A DNA stretch of 64,000 nt from Oxytricha trifallax (Eukaryota; Ciliophora; Spirotrichea; Sporadotrichida; Oxytrichidae), in contig ARYC01001240.1 of NCBI GenBank assembly GCA_000711775.1, forward strand, positions 40,241 to 104,240, written 5' to 3'. Below, in pieces: positions 10,936 to 22,241 of this stretch; position 1 is the stretch's first letter; every line of letters starts with the position of its first letter. The notes beneath the pieces are model-generated. The model worked only from the letters and a program-made list of their open reading frames with translations. It did not search any database and was not told the DNA's origin. The translations under genes and the position numbers were made by a program.

Positions 10936-12050
10936 TCATTTTTGTTTTTTTATAGCTGTCTCCACATTTTGATTATACTTGATTAATATTTATGCTTCTT
11001 CAATTTTTATACTCTCTTTCAACTTATCACTTCCAATATTTCTTCTAAAGTCTTATTATTAACTTTTTAACCTACTTTTTAAGCCTTGGATAAGTTAGGC
11101 TTGCTTCTTAAAGAATTAGTCTATGTTTTTAATGTAAATTTTTGTTTTTAATTATTTCTTTATTTTCATAAAATTTAGTCTTAATTACTTTTTCATTTCT
11201 TGTGTTAATTTCCAAAGTGATATTTTAACAGTTTAGCTTAGGTGGCTTGATAGAGTTAAAAAAACTATTGGCTTTTTATTTATATGAAGATTTTGCAGTA
11301 GGCTAATCTTCAGGAAATAGTTCATAGCACAAAGTGTTAAAAATGTCATATTCAGTTATTTTACTATTGTTTAATTGAACTTAATTCTTGGAATTACCAT
11401 TATTTCTAGGTACCTTTATATTTTTAACCTTATCATTTACTGATATATTTTTTCTGAAAGTTACATTTTCATGGTGTTTGCTTCAGTCATGCTGAGAATT
11501 TACAATTTATTCTTTTATTAGTGATCTAAAACTCCATCAAGAAGTAAATTCTATAAAATGATAAATGGCTTCTTTATGCTTTCAAGTGGATTTCCAGTAA
11601 AATTTAGCAGCTGTAAGTTCTTTAATTTACCAAGTGGTAAGAACTCATCAAGAATGAAGATTTGATTGCTTTCTATAATAAATTACTATAGATTAGGACA
11701 GGCTTCTAAAGCGTTTATCCTTGTATCCTTTTAAGCAATTGTAAGATAAGTCAAAAAACCTTAAGTTATTTAAAGAAAATTGCAAGAGTTTAGATTAAAT
11801 TTGGCATTCTAGACGATTCATTTTTACTTAAATCTAAAGTGGTTATCTAAAGTATTTAATATACATTCAATAAAATTATGTAATATTTACAATAATTAAA
11901 AATATCTAGGATTATATTGTTGTGCTGTTAGATTAATGAAAGTTACTCAAATCCATTAGCAAAATAATTTAGCATCAAATCGTTTTGCTTCAGATTTGAA
12001 TTGGAGTTATTTGTAAATGTCTTTTTATTAATTGAAGGAATGTTTCTCAT
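10936..12050 (-). CDS. Leucine-rich-repeat protein
   Basis: The ATG at 12050-12048 begins MRNIPSINKK. The middle has LRR units (TTLDLSKN, LKVFDLSYN after correction, LQQFIIESNQ, LQLLNFTGNPL), and the C-terminus is a long basic helical tail ending ETAIKKQK and a TGA at 10938-10936. Two one-base excesses, a T run and an A run near 11750, must be corrected to keep the repeats in register. LRRs mediate protein-protein contacts, and the partner is unknown. The last codons lie in the right arm of the foldback. The start could be later if the N-terminal block is an upstream exon of something else. Confidence 0.6.
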
Positions 12051-12150
12051 TTTTTTAATTATATAAATAAATTTATTAAAGTGTTCTTTTCTTGTATTAA
12101 AATTATTTTACTTCCTCTAAATAATAAAATATTAATTTTAGGTAATTTAT

Positions 12151-15100
12151 ATTGAAAATACAAAGTCTTTTATGACTTTAATTTGACTCTATCTTATTAT
12201 ATCTAAGTCATTATTTTATTGAAGACCTTCGTCCATCTCTTATAAGCAGTCTTTTCAACTTATCTAGAAGCCAATTTATCACACAATAAGTTTGCCGTAT
12301 CTTTTACTATCAAGGTCGTCTTTTGTACTTATTGATGTTTGACTATGATTTTATTTATTTCCTTTTTTATCTGCTTTTATTGTCCTCGGATAAAAGAAAG
12401 AAGCATTATATGAATAATTCTCTCTAATATTCCCAAAAATTAGTTTCGAGTTTTTGACTACCACTTTTAATCACTTGAATCAGCTTCTTCTCTCTGAGAA
12501 CTTTAAATTTTTATTCAGAATTCATTTTAGACTGTGTTTAAGTTTGTGAGTAGAGTTTTTCTTTCAAATCCCACTCATTTTTCATCATAAGTTTCTTCTA
12601 CCAGTCTTCATTAGTCTCATTTCTAGTAGGGTACTAATTTAACTCACTGGTTAGATCTAATATTTCTCTAAATATTGAATTCTTTCTAGTGGTAGACTGT
12701 ATTTTTCTTTATCAATTAAATCTCTAACTTTTCTCGCAGAGAGAATCTTCTTGGTTTTGGATTAAATCTGTTTGAGAGAATTGCGAAGCTTCTTGAGATA
12801 TTACTTGGAATATTAGTCATAAAGCACAGTGGATTAAATTTGCCTTATTTCATCTTCATCTAATGCTTGGAAGTCTGATATCCTAAAAGTTTTGGATAAA
12901 AAATATCAACCTAAAAGACATAAAATGAAGATTATAAAGTAAATAAGGATGGAAAGATGATTAATAAGTTCAAAAAGGTTATTTTAATGATATTAAAAAA
13001 TTTTTAATTTCATAAAAATATCAAAAAGACTCATTTATTTACCCCTTATTAATGTCAAAACTTCAAATGTAGCTTATTTGATTTATAAATGTAAAAAAAA
13101 TATTTTCTTATATAATTCTACTTGGTTTTACAAATTTATCATTACAAATAAAATATTTGATATGCTATTTTTTATTTAAGAAATAATGTAATTAGACAAA
13201 ATAGCTGAAAAAATTGATAAAATAAATTTTGAAAAAAAAGAAATAAAATATTTATATTTTTAATGCATCAGCAAAAAATAACTCTAATCTTTATTTCTAT
13301 TTTATTTACTTGAATAAAATATTTTGCTTGTATAAGAATGCCAACTTTAAAATAATAAATAATTAGAAATATCAGCATCAAAAGAGCGTTTCCCAACACT
13401 TTTATTTCTAATTCTCTTAATAGAAATTGATGATACATTCAAACTCTAATTATTTGATTGCTCTCTAGCTCTATTATATCTGCTTATTAAGTCCATATAG
13501 ATCTAATATTTAAGGTAATTCATATAATATTATTGATCTTACTAGTTCGTTGTACTCCTTGCTAAATTATTATTGGGACTTCTATACAATAAGAAGTATT
13601 CAACAGCATTTGGGTGAACTGGTTCTGATAAATTTACTTAATTTAATAATGTACGTTGGAATTTTGCAAACGATTCAATCTGTTTTTGCTTGAAATCAGC
13701 AGTGATCTTTGCAGCTTATTTGCCTAGTGTGAAGTGAAACTAGTATTATTATTACTCAAATTTAAGAAAGATCTATCAACAACTATCTCAGTTTAAAGCT
13801 GCTATTTACATGGAAAATTAATTTGGAGACTTATGTTAGCATCTCTTGTCTAACGCTTTTGCTAAGTTAAATTTAAAAGAGAGGACTATTGATCTTAGGT
13901 AATATTCTTAAATGATTACTAACTTGTAGTATTTATAATGTTGCTGTATCTGAAAGAATTATTAAAGAGATGATTTTCTTGTTGTTGTTCAGTTTGCACT
14001 CTTGAAATTTCTCCTTCATTACCTATATCTTCATATAATTAGTCATGATTATGAAACTTAAATTCAGGTATTGCAAACTGATTAAGATCTTTTTAAATGT
14101 CAAATTTTTAGTTTTTTAATGCTTATTTACTATTTAATCCAAACATTAAAGGTACTGACACTGTGTGAAGAAAATCTGTATCATTAAAAAACTGAAGGAC
14201 TTGGGCTATAAATTAATATTTTGAATAATCCAATTTTAATTAAATAAATTTATTTGAGTTTTAAGTTTTGAAAAGTATAATGATAAAGCGTCCAGGATTT
14301 AGACTTCATGCTTATTATTTATTAAAAAATTCAAGTAAGATTTTGTGTTAAGATTTAAGGTATTCTATATGATTAATCAATTATTTTCTAATTTTATACT
14401 TAACTGGATTAATGCGAATTATTTAAAACTTCACTGACTTATCTGTATAATCCTTCAACATCCTCTTGATCACTTAAACTTCCTTATTTGTATTGAATTA
14501 TTTATTCACCAAGTAGCTTTAAATATTGCTCTAATTATGTAACTTGAATTTTATCCAGAGTTTTATTTTAGGTTTTGCCAATATTTTTTGTTATTAATTT
14601 TGCCTAGAGTTTTTTAGAAAGAACATCAGACTAGATCATTTCTTAAACTACCTCAGTAATTTCACTCAAATAGCAAAATAAATAAATTTTAAAAATTAAA
14701 GCACATCTCAGAGAAGTTACTTGCTTATTTTTACTAATAATCCATTATTACCGAAGGATTAAAAATTTCTACATGATTCGCCCTTTAATTAAAAATTTCA
14801 CTAAAATCTCGCTGCATTTACTTCCTAGTCTGGAAAGTATCTATCCTTAGACATTTATCTTGCTTCATATTTGATAAAGGATAAATTTGCGTATGGTATT
14901 AATTAACTGTAGCATTCAACTTTAATGCCTAGAGAGAGGTCATTTATAATGGTTTCTATGCTTTATATACTTTTTGAATTGGACTTGAGCGTATATAACT
15001 AGTTCTAATATTTCTTATTTATTCGATAGTATAGCTTAATTTGTACTGTATTTTTGAATTAAATCAACAATTAAGAGATAAAAAATTATAAACTTCTTCA

Positions 15101-15270
15101 TAAACAGTCTTAATTGTTGGATGTATTTTATATTCTACATTTATAATAGTCTACTGATTGTTAAGTAAAATTTCAACTATCTTCACTAAGTTGTTTTTAA
15201 TTGCTTAAACAAGTGGACTTATACCCAAATGATTAGGGTCGTTAATAAATGTCTTAATATATGCCATCAT
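12151..15270 (-). CDS. Ankyrin-like, Gln/Asn-rich and coiled-coil protein(s), segmented
   Basis: The reverse strand starts at an ATG at 15270 (MMAYIKTFINDP) with an ankyrin-like unit (LGISPLVQAIKNN, VEILLNN). After AT-rich interruptions, coding resumes near 14.84-14.66 kb, 14.66-14.35 kb (acidic, SLSDQEDVEGLYRQ), 14.15-13.54 kb (a long Gln/Asn/Ser-rich stretch) and 12.95-12.15 kb (charged helices, DEDEIRQIQST). Frame changes occur between and within blocks. They may be one gene or two; continuity is inferred from the shared strand and lack of intervening starts. No enzyme motif was seen. Confidence 0.5.
12960..13390. other. AT-rich spacer inside the reverse gene region, probable IES
   Basis: The composition is extremely AT-rich with no coding-like frame. 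It separates two coding blocks on the same strand. No convincing pointer pair was found. Confidence 0.3.
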
Positions 15271-15299
15271 TTAAATATTAAATTGAAATTAATTAAAAA

Positions 15300-16510
15300 T
15301 TTAATCATAAAAGGATCTCTAAAATCAAATAAATTCCTAAGGCGTTATGAATCGTATAATTAACAACTAATTTAAATTCAGAAGGAATAATAAAGCCAGT
15401 TATAAAACAGTAGAATCGTAATATATATATATAACTTTTTTTAAAATTCAAGTAATATTAAATACAAAGCTCTTATATTAAACGAAGAAGTGCTGTGTGT
15501 ATGAAGTTATTTAACTCAAGAATATTCTAACGACTATTTTATATTTTTAAAGATAAAAAGTTTTTAATAAATAAAAACTGTCAATTCTTAGTTTTTTTAA
15601 ATATATAAGTATTTAAAAAACGAAGTTATCAATATCATTACAAATCTTAAGGTATTCGGAATGTTTAGGAAAGATAATCTGCATTAAACGTTCTTAAATC
15701 AATTTATATATATTATTAATTAAGTTCTCTCAAGTTAGAAGAGCTCTTTTTAAGTATTTAACAAACTATTCCTTAGATACAAATCAATAATATTATATTT
15801 CTGTCTTTCTTACTTGATTAATTTAATTAATAAAAAATAAAATATATTCGACTTATTTTTTCAAATAATTATAAAATTATAACTATATGACCTGCATTCA
15901 CCCTTTATTGATATTATTATAAGGCTATTTAGTTCATAATTGAATACAAACTACCTTAAGAAAGCCGTTTTGCGAATAAAAATAATGAAAAGTTAAGTCA
16001 AGCATGGTTCCTACCACTTTATAATACTTTGGTCCAATTTGATTCATCTATCAATATTTTTTTTGTATATTCATATTTTAATAATTAAATATTATATATG
16101 AGTTAATAACTATAATTTTAGTTAATATTCTTCTCAATATGAACCAAAGCTCTTTTGCATTAAATTGAAGTATTATTTCTTAGATGTGAAATTAATATAT
16201 TAATTTATACTATTTATTCCTCACTCATTTGGAATATAATGTATTTTATTGTCACTTATCATTTACTTGTAAAGTGGCTTTTATTCTTAATTATGTCATT
16301 TTATACTTAATCTTATCTAATAGCTCTTTTAACCTTGGTAAAAGTTTTTTGTTAGTCTGAAATTGGTATATTTATAGTATTTTAACTTTGGCTTTTTTAA
16401 TTATTTTCAAAAGAGAGTGGTATTTATTGTGATTGCGGCATATAATTTGTATTTTATGCTTGAAAGGGTTTATAAGAGAATATTTTTCATTTGTTATTAC
16501 GAATTTATAA
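15300..16510. other. AT-rich non-coding region
   Basis: No supported gene was seen. It includes a short (TA) tract near 15423-15432. It could be intergenic germline DNA or IES. Confidence 0.4.
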
Positions 16511-16514
16511 TTGT

Positions 16515-16652
16515 CTAATGCTCATCATCGTCTTCTTAAAAAGAGCAGTCTGGAGTATCATGGCCAGTTTTCTTTTTCAATTGAAATAAATTAGCATAAT
16601 CATGCAAATTTAAAGTTGGACGATAATTGTCTGGTCTTGTTCTCCTATATTA
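16515..16652 (-). CDS. Short orphan coding block with acidic end
   Basis: An isolated reverse-strand block of about 45 codons reads RRTRPDNYRPTLNLHDY and ends in an acidic run (EDDDEH). It is markedly less AT-rich than the surrounding kilobases, which fits a single gene segment stranded in non-coding germline DNA. The parent gene was not identified. Confidence 0.4.
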
Positions 16653-16659
16653 GTTTTGT

Positions 16660-18400
16660 TAATTTTATATTTTTTATCGCTTTATATTACTACTTAATCT
16701 TATAAGCTGATAAATAGAATTATTGCAAACAGAGATTAAAACTAATATGCCTATGGAACTCTTTCCTTAGATTAAGGTTTATCTGAGAGAGAAATAAACA
16801 ATAATCAATATGAGTACTATCAAATAAACTTCTAAGCAAAATCAATCTAAATGTTCTTTGGAGCAGGAACCAGAGGCAGCTAAAGTCACTTAATATAGCA
16901 AGTTTTAATTGTTAATGCCGAAGATCTTATTAATGTAAAGCATGCATGCTATTATGTTCATAATCAAGCTATTTAATCTATGGATTCACTATCTAAACTC
17001 AAAAAAACTTCAAAATTTATTTGTATAATTATATTATGGACACAACTACAAAAAATTATTAATTTATTTTTATTTTGGAAGCATCATTTACTTAGACTTT
17101 ATTTTCTTGCATTTTGTTCATTTTAAACAAAATCTAATTAAATGAAGTTCTTTAAATTTAAATTTAAGTCTTTTTTTAATATATTCAAATTCTAATTATA
17201 AAATCGATTATGTATTTTGAATGCTTATGCTATTATTAATGATTATTTTATATTCTACTTAAACAATTTAAAACATAAAGTTAATTTCAAAATATGACTT
17301 TATAAAATACATATCTATGATTAGAGTTTATATAAGATATAAAAAATAAAAATAACTACTATTCTAGAATTTTTTTCTTTATAAAAAATTAGAAATTTTG
17401 TGTATTGTTAATCATATATCATTAAAAATTAAATATTATATAAAATAAATTTTTAACAGAAAATATATTCATAATCCTATTATTTTATTGTCAATACTTG
17501 CTTTGATTCCAAATTAAATGATTATTCATTAATGTTTAGGGAAGGGTGATGACTAATTTAAGATTAAAACAGGGAACAAATAATATTCAAAAATGCGCAA
17601 TTAATAGACAAGAGCACGACAGTATTTATATCTATGACTGATTACACTAAGTATATCCAGTTAAGATAATACAATAGACTACTTGTTTGTTAGTTAAGAC
17701 ATAAGGTGGTTGGCTAATAATAAAAATTAAATATATGCATAAATAAATTCATAGCGGAAGTATACATACATAATAAAGTCAATAATAAAAAAATATTATT
17801 CGCTTTAAGGTCCCTAATTAACTTATGTTTTAAATTATCAAATTCATTACTGATACTTTTTTATTTTGATTAAATATTTTTCTTATGTTTTGTATTTTAT
17901 CAATAATATATAGGAGTATCGAGAAAAATTATTTAAATGCCATAAAAAGAATTTTGTTGATACTAAAAAATTTAAAGTTGAAATTTTCCTTATTGTTTAT
18001 ATTTTGAATTGAATATAAGATTATATATAGTTTTGAAACTTTGAAAAAAACATTTGTATAAATGAAAAGAATCAATTCTATTACCTTTTAATTGAAATTC
18101 AAGTTATATCTTATAAAAAATATTATTAGATTAAAGCCATTTATAAAATCTGATCAACAACTAAGTAATGCATGATTTGATAATCCTGTTAAGAAATAGG
18201 CTAGAATTTTAATATATTTTAAATATTATGATCTAATTTAAAGTTAATTATTTTATGCTATAAAATTATAAAACCAAATGAAACTCATTTTTTACAAATA
18301 AAGGAACTCTTATTTAGTAATTGTTTAGAGTTTATGAATACCTAAGTAACTAATAGACACTTATAATTTACTACATTTTATGATTATTTCAGTCAAGAAA
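16660..18400. other. AT-rich non-coding region
   Basis: No coding-like frame, RNA gene or clear repeat was seen in 1.7 kb of very AT-rich sequence upstream of the first GH31 gene. Confidence 0.4.
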
Positions 18401-18419
18401 AAAAAAAGGTGAAATTTAG

Positions 18420-21400
18420 TGACATTTAAGCTATTCATTATGCAGCTGATGGCTACTTAAACCTTTGCGATCCTTTAGCATTTTAGTATTAATAAAAAGA
18501 CGGGCAACTTCATGAAATCACAAAATAGACGACTGCCTCAATTGAATTGGTTCACATACAAGGAACTTGACCAAATATCAAAATAGACTTAAGAGGTATC
18601 TTAGGAACTATGGTTAATGTAAAATGGACTTGAAGATGGATGAAAAAGGTTAACCACTGCTGGGAAGAGAATTCCAGTTGAATTCCCTGAGAAATTTATC
18701 AATTCAAACTTTGATAGTGTTAATCTAAACCTGAGCAAGTTTATCACACTTTAAGATAAGCCATTCCAAATCAATGTTAAATACAGATCTGCTAATGAAT
18801 AATCAAATGTATTTTAGATTTAGGGAATAATCTATGATGAATACTTAAACTGGATTTAATCAACAGTAAACACGATGTAGACTTCAAAGGTATATTTAGA
18901 TTAGGGGAGAGAGCAAATAAAGATTTCTTTTTCAAAGATGGAGTTTATAGTATGCACTCAAGAGATCAACCAACACCTTGACGAAGATGACCAATCTCCA
19001 GAAAAAAATGTATGGAGTCCATCCATTCTTTATGTATAAGCATAAACCTTAATCTTGGGTTGGTATTCTTTACAAGCTTGGCAACTCATAATATTGGTGT
19101 ATTAAAAATAATCAAGACCAGGTATAAATATCAATCAATACAATCGCAACAAGAGGAGAAGTAGATATTTATGTAATGCAAGGCACAACTCTTAATTAAG
19201 TTGTTTAGAATTATCATAAGTTGATTGGCACACTAGTTTTAATTCCATAGTGGGCTCTTGGTTGAAGTTAATCTAAATGGGGCTCCAGTGATACTTCAAA
19301 ATTAAGAGATGTTGTTAAATAAAACAGAGCAAATTACCTGTCTTTAGATGTCCAATGGTCAGATATAGATTATCTTAGAACATGTACAGACTCTAATATG
19401 ATTATGAAAGGTTCTGGGATTTACCTTAATTCATTAGCTTCACGATATGAATATTAAGTATGTACAATCATAGATGCTGGTATTGCATTGCTTATAGAAC
19501 TAATGGAAATTATTCATCTTTTGAAGATGGTTAAGCAGATGATTTTTTACTAAAATTAATCATGAAAACTTTATTGGTTAAGTTTGGCCAAACGATTCAG
19601 TCTACCCTGATAATTATAATCCTAAGAATACATCATAGTGAAATAGGTAATTAAGTTACCTTTGAAGTTCTATTAAGTTTGATGGACTTTGATAAGATAT
19701 GAATGAAGTAAGAAATTTCTGTTTTGGAGCATGCTATAATAGACAACAAGCACAGAGTCCAGTTAAACATAAACTTAAATACACTCCTGCTTAGAGAAAT
19801 CTTGATCATAACTATTATAAATTTCGTTTATTTTCTAAATAATAAATTAATGTCTATGGACGCTACTCATTCCGATGGTTATTAACAAATTGATACGCAT
19901 AATTACTACGAAATTCATATGGTTCAAGTAACTCATAAATGGTTTGTAGATTAAGATATGAAAACATTCATAATTGAAAGAAGTTCTTTTGCTTGAATGG
20001 GCAAAAATGGATCAAGATGACTTGGAGACAATTTTTCAGATGCCAAATCAATGGGCTATTCAGTATCAAGAATCATGTTAATGTTGATTTTTGGAATCCC
20101 ACTGGTTGGTTCTGATATATGTGGATTCATTGGAGATACTAATCCAGAGCCCTAAGCAAGATGGCATGTTATTGGTTCTTATTATCCATTTAAAAGAAAT
20201 AATAATAATGGTAACATAGATTTACAATTTATAGTAGAAAATCTATAAATTGAAATGAAATTAATTAAGAAAAAATGAAAACCTAAAGATGGTGTTCCTT
20301 GAGCAGCTGGTTCTCACGAAAATTTGTAAGTTACAAAAAGAATATATAAAAATTTTTAATTTTAGCAATGCTTACTGACAGGAGTGGCGTGTCATTACAC
20401 CGAAAGCTCGAGAGACACTGGGAAAAGTAGGGAAAAACAAAATAGAAATGGCCAGATGGACCAAAGTATGAAGGATATTAGAAAGATGATAAAGCTGTTT
20501 CTGGATATCATCTCTGTAATTACCTATACTAATACTTTTTAAGTTTTATTTGTTTTCATTTAAAATTATAGCCTTCCACTTATTTTTCATAATTAAGTGC
20601 CCTAAAGATTTAAAGGATTGGAATATGAGCAATGAGTTTAATACTTTGATATCAAAAATGCAATTAAGAACAAGCATTAAATCATCAGATACTACTATTC
20701 TTTACTTGTTAACTAAGCTTGAAAGTAAGTGGTGCATTTACAAACCTCTTTTCTTTGAGTTTCCTGTGGATCCATATTTCTATAAAGATGTTATTTAAAA
20801 TATCATGCTTTGAAATTATATTTTTAAAAAAGTTTTTTCAAATGATATTTTGCTTGGATATAGCTTGAAATTATCAGTGAATAGAAACACTCTAAACTAG
20901 AATTCAACTAATTTTTAATTCCCACCAGATCTCTGGTGCAACTTATATCAATCTGCTAAATATCTTTGTTTCAAAGCACTATAGGTCAATAAATTTATCT
21001 ACAATCAAAGGCCTACGTTGCACATGTTCTTATTAGATAAGTCTCTTTTGTAACTAGAATTTAATTATTTTATTTTTAGTTCCTATTTAAAATGCTACTG
21101 AAATTGAATTCAGCACAATTTATGATTTGTAACATTAACCTGTAGATTTTCACATTTTAGGCAAGCCAACTTCTAAGACTTCTACTAGTTTTAGAGCTTT
21201 AGGTGATTATTACAACGATGACGGTTTATTACATAATCTTACCAACATTTTATTAGACGCTCCTAAATTTTAAATTTTAATTTCTTCTTAAATTTATAAC
21301 TATAAACAAGTTGAATAGCTATTAGATTGTAGCTTAACAAACAAATAATCAATTATCTATTCAAATAATTTGGGTCGATTAAGCAACCAGCTATTCGCAA

Positions 21401-21655
21401 AATGGTTGGTCAGGTATTAGTATGAATGATTATATCAGCAAGATATTTTTCTAGAATGCTAATGACTTTCAAATCAACAATAAATATACTTGATACCCCT
21501 CAAACAAATAGTAATTCCTTGGATTTGCTAATTATGAAGCAGATACTGATAGATTAGTTGTTAAGACATAGGATCCAGTGTGTATGATTGAGTATTACAA
21601 GATTGATTTGCTTAAATTAGCTTGAAATATAGTATACTGATATTAAACAATATTT
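18420..21655 (+). CDS. GH31 alpha-glucosidase, first copy
   Basis: Glycoside hydrolase family 31 hallmarks appear in order: RIPVEFPEKF (N-domain), RLGERAN, GVHPFFMY, PQWALG, QWSDIDY, FDGL-W-QDMNEV (catalytic nucleophile Asp in W-x-D-M-N-E), SSFA then GSR-W-LGDN, PLVGSDICGF, RWHVIGSYYPF, YKPLFFEFP, FPPDLWCNLY and GDYYNDDG near the C-terminus. The enzyme would hydrolyse alpha-glucosidic bonds, as in lysosomal or secreted maltases. Trp is written TGA at 19263, 19639, 19663, 19690 and 20018. TGA also falls at 19994 and near 20812, where relatives usually have Gly. Introns are likely near 20330 and 21050, and several frame corrections are needed. Either it is a real gene in an unusual code or a decaying copy. 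Confidence 0.85.
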
Positions 21656-21878
21656 AGATTATTTAATCCGATTTATCAACTTCTGATTCAAATTTCATTA
21701 AATCTAAATTTAAACTATACTACAAAAACTTTCTATCAAATATACTCAAGATTATCAGAAATATTAATTAAGAATTACAAATTGGATAGATGTATTGTTT
21801 ATAATAGTTAGGAATTATGTATAGTTATTAGTTAGTTAATTTATTAGGAAATTAATATTAAGGGGAAATAATACTAAA

Positions 21879-22086
21879 GGTAATTTCTCTCCCGACCTCC
21901 TCTCCGGAAGCATCAGGTGTGGTCACCATCAAACTCGACAGTAGTCTAAAGTCGTGTCTTTTCATCCATGTAGCCACTCCGGATTTCCAAGTCGGAAATG
22001 TGATGCCATTTAACGTCATACCAGCTTCGGACGTGTATCCAGTGCTCTTAACCTGGTACAGATACTATAGATCCCTGGGATATAGT
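21879..22086. other. GC-richer block with a foreign look
   Basis: About 200 bp close to 50% GC sits abruptly in roughly 25% GC surroundings. On the forward strand it is open from before 21888, with an ATG at 21919 and a product of at least 60 residues (ending YYRSLGYSNYYN). Codon choice is unlike every neighbour. It lies between the two GH31 genes. Its origin is unknown. Confidence 0.6.
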
Positions 22087-22241
22087 AATTATTATAATTA
22101 AACCATGAATCACAATCTTAAAGATAGTGAAACTCCCAAGCGGAACTTTTAAGAAAGGTAGTGAAGCTGACAAAGCTAATAAATGATTCAAAACTCTATT
22201 CTACAGATGAACCATATCCATATTTTTTTTATTAAAAATTT

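Larger units (their letters stand above)
6028..10990. repeat. Long inverted repeat (foldback) interrupted by a TBE
   Basis: The left arm (6028 to about 6440) matches the reverse complement of the right arm, which is in two pieces: about 6590-6770 and 10755-10990. Shared stretches include the ATGTGGAGACAG and TATCGATTGAG blocks. The right arm is split by the TBE insertion, and the left arm shows the uninterrupted version of the target. Part of the outer arm also forms the 3' end of the reverse LRR gene, so the repeat may stem from an inverted duplication. Confidence 0.8.

Noticed and set aside
13570..13960. Forward frame resembling a BRO1 domain, with in-frame TGA
   Set aside because: The reverse strand has a longer frame of normal Gln/Asn-rich composition with no interruption, so the forward reading is its shadow. 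It was not used as evidence for TGA = Trp.
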